Shown here piece after piece: positions 27,194-35,417 of a stretch of DNA of 64,000 bases; within the stretch, counting starts at the first letter, position 1, and each line of letters begins with the position of its first letter. The DNA comes from Acidaminobacter sp. JC074 (GTDB lineage Bacteria; Bacillota; Clostridia; Peptostreptococcales; Acidaminobacteraceae). A program made the position numbers and the translations under genes. Below the pieces are notes generated by a model. It saw only the letters and a program-made list of their open reading frames with translations, was not told the DNA's origin and made no database searches. The stretch lies in the NCBI RefSeq assembly GCF_022496765.1, contig NZ_VANV01000001.1, positions 62,001 through 126,000 on the forward strand, given 5' to 3'.

Positions 27194-28543
27194 CTAAGTA
27201 TAAATCTGCTTCATATTTCTCGATCTTAGGTTTTGCATGAAAATTAAAGATATGGCTAAAGTGATAGAGATCATATCTGAAAAAGGTACTGCATACCACA
27301 CGCCTTGAATACCCCAGTAAGATGAAAAGATCATCACTGCTGGTATTAAAACAAGTATCTGTTTTGAAAGTGAGATAGCTGTTGCATACAAAGGCTCCTC
27401 TATAGACTGCAGGTAAGCTATAGATATATTAATAATGCCAGTCAGGGGTATTAAAAGCGAATAGACTTTTAAGCCATTTGCACCTTGAAGCAAATAATCA
27501 ACCTGTCCATCTAGAAATAAAGAAATTAAGTTAGACGCTTGATAACGTATTAAAACAAATATAATGGAACCTGTTGCAAAGGTAATGACCATGGACAGCA
27601 AAACTGTCTTTCTGACACGATTTAAGTTACCAGCACCGTAATTATAACCAATAATAGGTTGTATACCATTTTGAATACCAAAGACAGGTATATTGAAAAA
27701 TGCCATCAAACTACCTATAGCACCTATAGATGCGACAGCACCTACACCACCAAAATCTCCTAAGTATCGATTTAAAACCATCAAGGAGATACCACTACCA
27801 ACTGTTACAAAATAAGATGGCAGTCCCACTGTTAAAAGTTTTCTTACCACTTTCAGTTCTGGCCTTATATAAGCTTTGTTAAGCTTAACCACTTCACTTG
27901 AAAGTAGATAATAAGCCGCCAAAATGAAAAAGCCTACAGCTTGTGCAATAATCGTTGCAATAGCTGCACCCCTTACGCCCATATGCATTTGAACGATGAA
28001 AATGTAGTCTAACAAGATATTGGTTCCTGCAGATACCACCATGGCTATCATAGAAAGGGGTGCCCTACCTTCAGCTCTTACTGTACAGCTCAAAGTAAAT
28101 GACATGATCCAACATATAACCCCTATTAGGATATAAGACATGTAATCATAACCAAATGTAAAAACAGAGTCACTTGCACCTAATAAACTTAAGATTGGTC
28201 CTAGGCTGATATAACCTACAAGAGACATGATACTTGAGAATATCACAGTTGTTACCACGGTTGTTGTAAAAACCTTCTGAGTCTGTGGCACATCATTTTT
28301 TCCAAGGTTAATGGATATAAGGTTAGCACCACCTCTACCGATTAAAGCTGAGCCTGCAAATATCACCAGCATGACTGGATAAACAATGGTCAGCCCTGCA
28401 AGTGCATCAGGGCCTACAAATTGACCTATAAATATCCTGTCTACTATATTGTAAAAAGTTGAAACCAATATGGCTATCATAGATGGAACTGAAAATCGTA
28501 AAATTAACTTCCATATGCTTTCATTTTCTAAGTTCTTGTTCAT
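27194..28543 (-). CDS. MATE family efflux transporter
   Basis: 449 residues with twelve hydrophobic segments in two six-helix halves. N-terminal VPSMIAILVSTFYNIVDRIFIGQ (quoted in part: YNIVDRIFIGQ) and GIQPIIGYNYGAGN in the second half are hallmark MATE/MepA patterns. These are cation-coupled multidrug exporters. RBS AGAGG. It is divergent from an SDR gene, and the shared 245-base region carries several repeats. Confidence 0.92.
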   Translation of the reverse strand: MNKNLENESIWKLILRFSVPSMIAILVSTFYNIVDRIFIGQFVGPDALAGLTIVYPVMLVIFAGSALIGRGGANLISINLGKNDVPQTQKVFTTTVVTTVIFSSIMSLVGYISLGPILSLLGASDSVFTFGYDYMSYILIGVICWIMSFTLSCTVRAEGRAPLSMIAMVVSAGTNILLDYIFIVQMHMGVRGAAIATIIAQAVGFFILAAYYLLSSEVVKLNKAYIRPELKVVRKLLTVGLPSYFVTVGSGISLMVLNRYLGDFGGVGAVASIGAIGSLMAFFNIPVFGIQNGIQPIIGYNYGAGNLNRVRKTVLLSMVITFATGSIIFVLIRYQASNLISLFLDGQVDYLLQGANGLKVYSLLIPLTGIINISIAYLQSIEEPLYATAISLSKQILVLIPAVMIFSSYWGIQGVWYAVPFSDMISITLAISLIFMQNLRSRNMKQIYT

Positions 28544-28571
28544 TTATGCCTCTTTTCTAATTTCAAATGTC

Positions 28572-28711
28572 CTCATACTTACTCATGTGTCACATTATAG
28601 TCAGCCTAGACATCAATGTAAACCTCTTCACAAGAAGTTACACATGGATGCAAATGTGTGTAAGTATTGAAAAGACTCATACTTACTCAACAGCCATAGC
28701 AACGAGTAAGT
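28572..28711. repeat. ACTTACTC sites between the MATE and SDR genes
   Basis: CTCATACTTACTCA occurs twice in direct orientation (28572-28585 and 28676-28689), and its core occurs once inverted as GAGTAAGT at 28704-28711. The last two form an inverted repeat with a 15-base spacer. Three copies in a divergent promoter region suggest binding sites of one regulator, possibly the TetR protein encoded at 29746. Confidence 0.5.
28640..28659. repeat. inverted repeat ACACAT-N8-ATGTGT
   Basis: A perfect 6-8-6 inverted repeat between the two direct copies of the ACTTACTC site. It may be a second operator in the MATE/SDR intergenic region. Confidence 0.35.
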
Positions 28712-28718
28712 TCTCTAA

Positions 28719-28754
28719 CATGTATTTACATGAGTCAGATTATCCCTTTATAAT
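28719..28754 (+). promoter_or_regulatory. SDR promoter with overlapping palindrome
   Basis: TTTACA at 28725-28730 and TATAAT at 28749-28754, spacer 18. The palindrome CATGTA-TT-TACATG (28719-28732) covers the -35 element. Confidence 0.6.
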
Positions 28755-28788
28755 GGCTAAAAGAATTGCATGAACGAAAGGAGACATC

Positions 28789-29715
28789 ATGAAAAAAACA
28801 TGGCAACTAGAAGATATGCCATCACTTAAAGGCAAAACTGTTATCGTTACAGGAGGCAACAGTGGCTTAGGATATGAATCAGTTAAGGTACTTGCTAAAA
28901 AAAATGCAAGAGTTATCCTTGCTTGCCGCTCACTGAGTAGAGGCAATGAGGCAAAGTCAAAAATAATGAAGGATCAGCCCCAGACATCCATAGAGGTCAT
29001 GGCACTGGATTTATCAAGCCTAGATTCTGTAAGGAAGTTTGCAGATGCTTATAAAGCAAAACACAACAAATTGGATATACTTCTTAATAATGCAGGGATT
29101 ATGAATGTACCCTATGGCAAAACGACTGACGGATTCGAACAGCAGATTGGTGTTAACCATCTTGGTCATTTCGCACTCACTGGTTTACTCCTGGATACCT
29201 TAAAAAGCACACCTAAATCTAGGGTTGTTGTTATTTCTAGTCTGCTCCATAAAAAAGGGCATATTGATTTTGATTCCTTTTCTTACAATAAAAAAAGGAC
29301 CTATGATCCCCAGGTAGCCTATGCTCAATCCAAACTAGCCAATCTATTATTTGCAAAACAGTTGAATCATCTTATTCAAAAAAACAAGTTGGATATGACC
29401 GTCGTATCAGCCCATCCAGGTGGTGCTAAAACCAACTTGGGTAGGTATCAAGATAAAGGTTCATCTTTCAATCTTGTAAAAAAAATCATTTATCCCCTTC
29501 TTATTCAAACTGCAGATCAAGGTGCTATGCCAGGTTTAAGAGCCGCAACTGATGAAAGTGTTACTAGTGGCATGTATATAGGTCCTTCAGGTTTTATGGA
29601 ATCATCCGGACATCCTTATATTGCAAAATCTGCACCAGCAGCCAATGATCTTCAAACAGCTGAAAAGCTATGGAAAAAATCCGAAAGCTTAACAGGGATT
29701 CAATATAACTTCTAA
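28789..29715 (+). CDS. short-chain dehydrogenase (retinol dehydrogenase-like)
   Basis: 308 residues, longer than classical SDRs and typical of the RDH/WWOX-like group. Cofactor motif TGGNSGLG (about 22-29), ACRS (favouring NADP), LDLSS, NNAGIM (about 102) and active-site YAQSKLANLLFAKQL. Substrate unknown. RBS AAAGGAG. It is followed by a perfect bidirectional terminator and a converging TetR gene that probably controls it. Confidence 0.88.
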   Translation: MKKTWQLEDMPSLKGKTVIVTGGNSGLGYESVKVLAKKNARVILACRSLSRGNEAKSKIMKDQPQTSIEVMALDLSSLDSVRKFADAYKAKHNKLDILLNNAGIMNVPYGKTTDGFEQQIGVNHLGHFALTGLLLDTLKSTPKSRVVVISSLLHKKGHIDFDSFSYNKKRTYDPQVAYAQSKLANLLFAKQLNHLIQKNKLDMTVVSAHPGGAKTNLGRYQDKGSSFNLVKKIIYPLLIQTADQGAMPGLRAATDESVTSGMYIGPSGFMESSGHPYIAKSAPAANDLQTAEKLWKKSESLTGIQYNF

Positions 29716-29720
29716 AGGCA

Positions 29721-29752
29721 AAGGAATGAGCTCAGCTCATTCCTTCTATTTT
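29721..29752. terminator. bidirectional terminator between SDR and TetR
   Basis: AAGGAATGAGCT-C-AGCTCATTCCTT, a perfect 12-bp inverted repeat followed by a T-rich stretch. Confidence 0.85.
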
Positions 29753-30357
29753 TTCAAACCACTTAATGCAAGATCTTTAAGATTTAATAGTTGGTCAAAG
29801 TAACCATCTAAATCATAGTAGCCATCTCCTGTTAAAAGTTGCAGGAGTTTGATGTTGATACCTTGAAAAAGTGTATCTATATAGTCTAAAACCCCATCCT
29901 TTGATGTCTTGTACTTGTCCCAATCAATGTTTTCAAGTAAAATCTTTCTTTGATCTACCAATAAGTCATGTTTCATGGCTGCCAACTGATCATAACAAGG
30001 TGAATTAAAATCAATTGAACCTTGTGTTATAAGCTGAAAGTAAATGGGTTCATCCAAGTAAAAGTCTTTACTCTTATAAACCATGTCAAACACCTTTGAT
30101 ACCACACACGTTTCATTTCTATCAAGGTATTTGTTTTGATTCTCATAAAAAGCTTCCATGGCTATCTCAAACACATGTAAATAGATATCTGTTTTATCAT
30201 CTATATACTTAAACATGCCGCCTTTAGAGATACCTGCTTTTTTGATGATGTTGTTCAATGATGCTTCATTGAAGGAATGACAAGAAAACTCTTCCATGGC
30301 TGCTTGTTCTATTCTCTGTCTTTTTTCGTCTGTTATCTTATAAAATGCTGTTTTCAC
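29746..30357 (-). CDS. TetR/AcrR family regulator
   Basis: 203 residues. The N-terminal HTH (about 10-55: RIEQAAMEEFSCHSFNEASLNNIIKKAGISKGGMFKYI, quoted in part: KKAGISKGGMFKYI) is clear; the C-terminal helical domain is not family-specific. GTG start directly after AGGAGGAAAA. An 18-bp palindrome lies between its -10 and its RBS, so it is probably autorepressed. Likely target: the converging SDR and perhaps the MATE pump. Confidence 0.9.
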   Translation of the reverse strand: MKTAFYKITDEKRQRIEQAAMEEFSCHSFNEASLNNIIKKAGISKGGMFKYIDDKTDIYLHVFEIAMEAFYENQNKYLDRNETCVVSKVFDMVYKSKDFYLDEPIYFQLITQGSIDFNSPCYDQLAAMKHDLLVDQRKILLENIDWDKYKTSKDGVLDYIDTLFQGINIKLLQLLTGDGYYDLDGYFDQLLNLKDLALSGLKK

Positions 30358-30367
30358 TTTTCCTCCT

Positions 30368-30385
30368 AGAGACTAATTAGTCTCT
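30368..30385. promoter_or_regulatory. probable TetR autoregulatory operator
   Basis: AGAGACTAATTAGTCTCT, an 18-bp perfect palindrome immediately after the -10 of the tetR promoter and upstream of its RBS. Confidence 0.7.
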
Positions 30386-30388
30386 GTT

Positions 30389-30417
30389 ATTCTAACATCA
30401 TTACTTACCTGATTCAA
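30389..30417 (-). promoter_or_regulatory. tetR promoter
   Basis: Minus-strand TTGAAT (30417-30412) and TAGAAT (30394-30389), spacer 17; transcription would start in the palindrome. Confidence 0.7.
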
Positions 30418-30505
30418 GGACTCTATCTTTTAAAAACAAAAAAAATAGGCCTAGCATATTTTATAAGAACTCAAGCCATTATGGCTTAGGTTACTTATTA
30501 AACCA

Positions 30506-30530
30506 ATAAAAAGGAAAGCCGAAGCTTTCC
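30506..30530 (-). terminator. terminator of the DUF5684-like gene
   Basis: GGAAAGC-TTCG-GCTTTCC with a stable tetraloop, followed by TTTTTATT on the minus strand. Confidence 0.85.
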
Positions 30531-30532
30531 TA

Positions 30533-30868
30533 TTAGTTCTCGTATTTTTCTCCAACATACTGAACATCTTCACTAAAGCCCATATAAATGGTCATAATTG
30601 GTGAGAAGAATAAGTATAGTAAGAATCCACCGATACCGAAACCATATGCTTCCACAAACTTATATGACATGTAGATACCAAAAATAACATTCACAAGTGG
30701 TATCAACATAACTAAGATAAATAGTGGATTTAAGCCAGCAATTTTTAACATAACCCATACATTATATAATGGGATAATTGCAGCCCAACCTGGTTCGTCA
30801 GCTTTTTCAAACATCTTCCACATACCAACTAATGCAACAATTGCAAGTATAAAACTAATAAATTCCAT
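30533..30868 (-). CDS. small membrane protein, DUF5684-like
   Basis: 111 residues with three to four hydrophobic segments. The ADEPGWAAIIPLYNVWVMLKIAGLNPLF stretch (quoted in part: GWAAIIPLYN) is the DUF5684 signature, a family of small integral membrane proteins without known function, sometimes fused or linked to signal peptidases. RBS and terminator are clear; it stands alone. Confidence 0.8.
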   Translation of the reverse strand: MEFISFILAIVALVGMWKMFEKADEPGWAAIIPLYNVWVMLKIAGLNPLFILVMLIPLVNVIFGIYMSYKFVEAYGFGIGGFLLYLFFSPIMTIYMGFSEDVQYVGEKYEN

Positions 30869-30951
30869 AAAACGCCTCCTTGTATAAACTCACTAATAGT
30901 ATATCAAACAATAGTTGTTTATCCAATGGATATTTTATACTTTCTTAAGAT

Positions 30952-31944
30952 TTAGATCTCAAATGCTTTTTCCGATACCTTGACCAATAATTTAATTGCA
31001 GCATCTACATCATCTTTTGACACAGTTTCATGTGCTGAATGTGCATATCTTGTAGGTATTGATAAACATGATGCTGGTACACCTTCTCTAGTTAGACTGA
31101 TGCCACCTGCGTCTGTGCCACCGAATTCTAAGACTTCCATCTGGTATTTAATCTCTTCTGCTTTACATGTTTCAACAAGTCTTTCATTTACTTTTGGATG
31201 TGAAAGTAAAGAGTTATCTCTTACCTTAATTGCCACACCATCATGAAGGGCAATCTTAAATCTCTTAGACCCAGGCATATCACCACAAGATGTAATATCA
31301 ATAGCAAGGCCTACATCAGGATCCACCTTGTAAGCAGAAGTTTTTCCGCCTCTGATACCGACTTCTTCTTGAACTGTGAAAACATAGTAACAGTCATTTT
31401 CTACAGTTTTTAATTGCTTTAGTGCTTCAATCATGATAAAACAACCAATTCTATCATCTAATGCACCAACACTTACTGTATGTTCATTTTCTAAGAAGTT
31501 AGATTCATATACACAGATATCTCCAATGTTAACCTTCTTATTGGCTTCTTCTTTGTTCTTAGCACCAATATCTACGAAGAGCTTATCCAGTTTCATCTTG
31601 CCTGCTTCTGTAGATTCCTCTTTGTAAACAATACCTTTCGTGCCATCTTTAAAGACAACTCTTTCACCATGTGTCACGAACGGGTTGATACCACCGATGT
31701 TTGTTAATCTGATGAAGCCTTTATCATCAACATCTGTCACCATAAGACCGATTTGATCCATATGACCAGCAACCATTAACTTAGGACCATTGCCCTTTTT
31801 TCTTGCAATAACATTACCGAGCTTGTCGACAGATATTTCATCTACATAGTCTTTAATCGCTTCCATAATATAGTCAGCAACTGCTTGCTCAGAACCAGAT
31901 GGTCCATAGATTTCTGTAATTTCCTTTAATACTTTAACGTTCAT
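30952..31944 (-). CDS. M42 family glutamyl aminopeptidase
   Basis: 330 residues of the M42 (PepA/FrvX/CelM) metallopeptidase family, cytosolic tetrahedral enzymes. Metal and catalytic blocks: AGHMDQIGLMVTD (about 60), DDRIGC (about 170), QEEVGIRGG (about 203), DITSCGD and GGTDAGG (about 275), with YAHSAHE near the end. It trims peptides in nitrogen or carbon recycling. RBS AAGGGGGA. Single gene. Confidence 0.93.
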   Translation of the reverse strand: MNVKVLKEITEIYGPSGSEQAVADYIMEAIKDYVDEISVDKLGNVIARKKGNGPKLMVAGHMDQIGLMVTDVDDKGFIRLTNIGGINPFVTHGERVVFKDGTKGIVYKEESTEAGKMKLDKLFVDIGAKNKEEANKKVNIGDICVYESNFLENEHTVSVGALDDRIGCFIMIEALKQLKTVENDCYYVFTVQEEVGIRGGKTSAYKVDPDVGLAIDITSCGDMPGSKRFKIALHDGVAIKVRDNSLLSHPKVNERLVETCKAEEIKYQMEVLEFGGTDAGGISLTREGVPASCLSIPTRYAHSAHETVSKDDVDAAIKLLVKVSEKAFEI

Positions 31945-32119
31945 TCGTCCCCCTTAGGCATTTAACTTAACTACATTCATTATAGTACAATCATAAGTTA
32001 ACTGAAAGGATGTGAACATATCTTAATATTTGACAACTTCTAAAAAAAAGTATATTTTTTTCATGAAGTTTAAAACTTTTTTGCTATGACCAGTGTCTAA
32101 TTCACGAAAGGAGTCAGAC

Positions 32120-32602
32120 ATGTCCAGACAAACTTATAAACTACTAGTAGAATACATCCAGAACAATCAAGAAAGATTTTATAGAGTGGCTTTCAGTTAC
32201 TGCAAATCAAGAGAAGATGCCCTTGATATTGTACAGGACTCTATTTATAAAGCACTTAAATCACATAAATCCATTCAAACTCAGTACTTCGAATCTTGGT
32301 TTTATAGAATACTGATCAATACAAGTATCAGCCATCTTAGAAAACATAAGGATAACCTCTCTTATGATCCTGAAGCCATTACAGGAGGTGCTGAAGACAA
32401 GGAGTACATAGACCTTTATGATGCCATTGATTGTCTTTCATTAGAAGACAGGTCACTTATTATCCTTAGGTATTTTGAGGATAAGAAGATAAAAGATGTG
32501 GCAGAAATCTTGAATATGAATGTAAATACTGTGAAAACAAGACTATACAGAATACTGAAAGACCTTAAAATACAACTTGACCCGGAGGTGAGCTATGAGT
32601 AA
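32120..32602 (+). CDS. sigV: ECF sigma factor, SigV-like
   Basis: 160 residues with a region 2 (RFYRVAFSYCKSREDALDIVQDSIYKAL) and a region 4 HTH (DRSLIILRYFEDKKIKDVAEILNMNVNTVKTRLYR), quoted in part for length: DALDIVQDSIYKAL, NMNVNTVKTRLYR. Start 32120 is chosen because AAAGGAGTCAGAC precedes it; the upstream ATG at 32093 has no RBS. It overlaps an RsiV-like anti-sigma gene by 8 bases, which makes SigV the best assignment. A possible ECF-type promoter (AAAACT...GTGTCTA) lies about 35 bases upstream but is weak. Confidence 0.88.
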   Translation: MSRQTYKLLVEYIQNNQERFYRVAFSYCKSREDALDIVQDSIYKALKSHKSIQTQYFESWFYRILINTSISHLRKHKDNLSYDPEAITGGAEDKEYIDLYDAIDCLSLEDRSLIILRYFEDKKIKDVAEILNMNVNTVKTRLYRILKDLKIQLDPEVSYE

Positions 32603-33413
32603 TAAGTACAAGAATATCATCATACCAGAGGAGTTAGATTTTATGACACAGAAAACAATTAGAAAACATAAGAGAAACAAAAGATTCATAACAAGCTTAA
32701 CAAGTGTAGCAGCTGCCTTAGTCATATTTACAACGTCGTTAAATGTATCCTATACCTTTGCAGAAAGCATGCAGCAGATCCCTATTGTAAAGGATATTGC
32801 CAGCATGCTCACATTCAGGACCTATGAAAATCAAACAGATGAAATAACAAGTACAGTAACCATTCCATCTGTTTCAATTGAAGAAAGTAATATAGATGAT
32901 TTTATCAATGAAACCATCAGTTCAGAAGTTGAAAGAATTTTAGAAGAAGCTCAAGTTAGAGCTGAGGAATACAAGGATGCCTATATCTCTACAGGTGGTA
33001 CAGAAGAAGGCTATAAAGAAAAAAATATGACGGTAGCCGTAGACTATGAGGTTTTCTCTCAAGATGAAAATCATCTATCTTTTAGGGTTTTTACTCATGA
33101 AACCCTGGCAGCAGTCTATGCAGAAAATCTCTACTTCACCCTTGACCTTAATCAAAGAAAAATCTTAAGTCTTGAAGATTTACTGGGTGAAAATTATGTA
33201 GAAATCATGACAGAAAAAGTCCTTGCAGACATCGAAGAAGATGCAAAAGAAAACCCAAATAAATACTTTGATGATTATAAGTCACCTGATTTTAAAGTTA
33301 GATCAGACATTGATTTTTATCTCAAAGACAATAAGCTTTTTATCGTATTTTGGAAATACGAACTTGCTGCAGGTGCATTTGGTAGACTGGAGTTTGAAAT
33401 CCCTATGAACTAA
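32595..33413 (+). CDS. rsiV: RsiV-like anti-sigma factor
   Basis: 272 residues: a short basic cytosolic N-terminus, one transmembrane segment (about 34-52), and an extracellular domain of the DUF4163/DUF3298 type (VTIPSVS..., NLYFTLDLNQRKILSLEDLLG). B. subtilis RsiV binds lysozyme through this domain and is then cleaved to free SigV. Here the same role is inferred from architecture and coupling. Known targets such as oatA or dlt are not in the window. Confidence 0.85.
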   Translation: MSNKYKNIIIPEELDFMTQKTIRKHKRNKRFITSLTSVAAALVIFTTSLNVSYTFAESMQQIPIVKDIASMLTFRTYENQTDEITSTVTIPSVSIEESNIDDFINETISSEVERILEEAQVRAEEYKDAYISTGGTEEGYKEKNMTVAVDYEVFSQDENHLSFRVFTHETLAAVYAENLYFTLDLNQRKILSLEDLLGENYVEIMTEKVLADIEEDAKENPNKYFDDYKSPDFKVRSDIDFYLKDNKLFIVFWKYELAAGAFGRLEFEIPMN

Positions 33414-33445
33414 TGATATATTTACAGTAGAGAAAGGATGGTTAT

Positions 33446-33988
33446 ATGAGAATTGAACAGAAGCCTCACCCTATGACATTTCCAGCGCCAGCTGTTATGG
33501 CAACATGTGGCGAAAACAATATCATTACAATCGCATGGACAGGAACACTGTCTTCAGTACCGCCTATGACTTATATATCTGTGAGAAAAGAAAGGTATTC
33601 ACATCAGCTTCTGATGGAAAACATGGCCTTTGTTATCAACCTAACAACTGAGGATTTAAAGTATGAAACCGATTATTGTGGTATTCATTCCGGAAGAGAC
33701 ATCAACAAGTTTGAAGCTTTGAATCTGACACCAATTGCAAGTAAGTATGTGTCTTGTCCAAGTATCAAAGAATCACCTGTCAGCTTAGAATGCAAAGTTA
33801 CGAAGGTCATAGAACTTGGTAGTCACGACATGTTTATGGCTGAAATCATCGGTATTACAGTAGACGATCAGTATGTGAATGAACATGGACAGTTCGACTA
33901 TAATCTTTCCAAGCCAATTTGCTACTCTGCTGGCAAGTACTTTTCATTAAATGAATTCATCGGCCATTACGGCCATTCTAAGAAATAG
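33446..33988 (+). CDS. flavin reductase-like FMN-binding protein (flavoredoxin type)
   Basis: 180 residues of the flavin reductase / flavoredoxin family: PAPAVMATCGENNIITIAWTGTLSSVPPM (quoted in part: NIITIAWTGTLSSVPPM) near the N-terminus, then HSGRDINKFEALNL and a C-terminal domain that completes the split barrel. These proteins bind FMN and carry electrons or supply reduced flavin. RBS AAAGGATGG. It may read through from rsiV (32 bases apart). Confidence 0.88.
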   Translation: MRIEQKPHPMTFPAPAVMATCGENNIITIAWTGTLSSVPPMTYISVRKERYSHQLLMENMAFVINLTTEDLKYETDYCGIHSGRDINKFEALNLTPIASKYVSCPSIKESPVSLECKVTKVIELGSHDMFMAEIIGITVDDQYVNEHGQFDYNLSKPICYSAGKYFSLNEFIGHYGHSKK

Positions 33989-34008
33989 ACACAGCCTCGG
34001 CTGTGTCT
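33987..34008. terminator. bidirectional terminator
   Basis: AGACACAGCC-TC-GGCTGTGTCT, a 10-bp perfect stem between the flavin reductase and the converging small membrane protein. Confidence 0.75.
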
Positions 34009-34292
34009 AAACTATTTGTTGATAAATCATAACAATTCCTAAGAAAATAAGTAGATAGTTCAAATAAAGTATCAGACCACTAGATTTCCTACTTCTGTTG
34101 TACATTTCATTTTTCTTAACAATCGCGTAAGAATCGTTTTTTAGACCAATCATCCCAGCTAGTATCATTCCTAGTGCTGCAATAATCATGCCTATAATAT
34201 CACCTATTAAACCACTAAGTACCGCTATTAGAAGAAAAAAAAACGGTAGTTACCAGTAAACTCACTTTCAAACTAAATCCCTTAAAAGTCAC
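34007..34292 (-). pseudogene. small membrane protein gene interrupted at a run of nine A/T
   Basis: A GTG at 34292, with GGAG seven bases upstream and overlapping the preceding stop codon (TAGTG), opens a frame MTFKGFSLKVSLLVTTVFF. That frame hits a stop just after a run of nine T on the minus strand (plus 34235-34243). One base shift there joins it to FLLIAVLSGLIGDIIGMIIAALG and a second hydrophobic segment ending LGIVMIYQQIV. The joined product would be about 94 residues with two or three membrane segments. Homopolymer slippage, phase variation or sequencing error could each explain it. Family not recognised. Confidence 0.65.
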
Positions 34293-34816
34293 TATATTCT
34301 CCTATCTATAATTTCTAATAATTCTTTATCCGACATATCTTCAAGTTCCAAAAGAGCTTGATAAGGATCGCCTTCTAGGCCCAGTAATCTTGCAAAAGCC
34401 GGTTCTGTTTTAACACCTGACATCTTTAAATCTATAACTGCCTGTCTAAAGGTTTCTGGATACAGTTCTAAGAGTCTTTTTTCTACTATTAAATGTCTGT
34501 AGCTGTTTAAAGAAGATACAGGCTCTTTTGTCGCATATATCTCAATCTGGAAGTCTAAATGATTGAAGCGACAAACTAATATGTCTTTGTGCGAAAGCTC
34601 AAAGCCTTCATAAGAAGAAAAATCGCTATGAAGCTTGTCTTTTAATCTATCTAGATCATCACTTTGCATAATAACATCAATATCACTTGAACTGATATCA
34701 ATATCAATGGGAAAGGTGCCTACGATCACAGGACTATATGCTTGATAAGATATAAATATCTCAGTCGCTTTTTTAATAGCCTGATGGTGTGATTTTAAAA
34801 ACCTATACATCATCAT
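34292..34816 (-). CDS. DUF4269-like nucleotidyltransferase-fold protein
   Basis: 174 residues. GTFPIDIDISSSDIDVIMQ carries the G-[T/S]...D-x-D pattern of minimal nucleotidyltransferases and matches the DUF4269 group, in which PIDIDI-x-x-S-D-[IL]-D is diagnostic. The region LDFQIEIYATKEPV supplies a third acidic strand. Function unknown. Three ATG codons in a row (34816, 34813, 34810) follow AAAGGAC; the last is best spaced. It overlaps both neighbours. Confidence 0.8.
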   Translation of the reverse strand: MMMYRFLKSHHQAIKKATEIFISYQAYSPVIVGTFPIDIDISSSDIDVIMQSDDLDRLKDKLHSDFSSYEGFELSHKDILVCRFNHLDFQIEIYATKEPVSSLNSYRHLIVEKRLLELYPETFRQAVIDLKMSGVKTEPAFARLLGLEGDPYQALLELEDMSDKELLEIIDRRI

Positions 34817-35408
34817 GTCCTTTAATCAAATGGGTACTAGGGGTTTCCTCACCTGTTATATCTAGTTCAACAAGTACATCTAAATATACCTCAAAAAGCT
34901 CTACTAACTTCTTAATGGCATGCTCATCTTTTATAACTTGAGCCGTCATAAAGGATAAAGCACTTTCATCAGGCAGGCATTTAATACCCATCTGGTTTTT
35001 ATGAATCAAATCCAAGTGAAATGACTTATGAAAATCAATTCTTGATTTTAACTCATGGTGGTTAAGCAGTCTGGTTGCCATAAGCTCATCATTGGATTTG
35101 ACTATATAATCATGGTCAAATAGTTCATCACCAATTTGAATATCTTGTCCACCTAAGGCCTTGCCTATCTTAGAAAAGACACCTTCTTTAGACAACTTCA
35201 ACTCAAACTGGCTAGGGTTTTTAAAGGCAGCTCTTAACCGGGTATAGGTAATGGCACTTTTGCCTGTAGAGACAACAAAGTAATCAAAAATGATATGCCA
35301 TGATTTATAAGGTATCACAATAAAAGGGCCATTTCCCCATTTACCTTCAATTATCTGACCACCTATCACTTCATGTAGCGATTCTATGCCCTTCTTTCTA
35401 GTCCACAT
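34803..35408 (-). CDS. hypothetical 201-residue protein (DUF3137-like pattern)
   Basis: No confident family. The middle section EGVFSKIGKALGGQDIQIGDELFDHDYIVKSNDE (quoted in part: DIQIGDELFDHDYIVKSND) resembles the conserved core of DUF3137-type proteins, in which a beta-rich domain ends in F-D-x-x-[YF]-x-[IV]-K-[GS]-x-[ND]. No signal peptide; mixed alpha/beta. It lies between a ProX-type editing protein and a DUF4269 gene in one operon. Confidence 0.65.
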   Translation of the reverse strand: MWTRKKGIESLHEVIGGQIIEGKWGNGPFIVIPYKSWHIIFDYFVVSTGKSAITYTRLRAAFKNPSQFELKLSKEGVFSKIGKALGGQDIQIGDELFDHDYIVKSNDELMATRLLNHHELKSRIDFHKSFHLDLIHKNQMGIKCLPDESALSFMTAQVIKDEHAIKKLVELFEVYLDVLVELDITGEETPSTHLIKGHDDV

Positions 35409-35417
35409 ACTTCCCCC

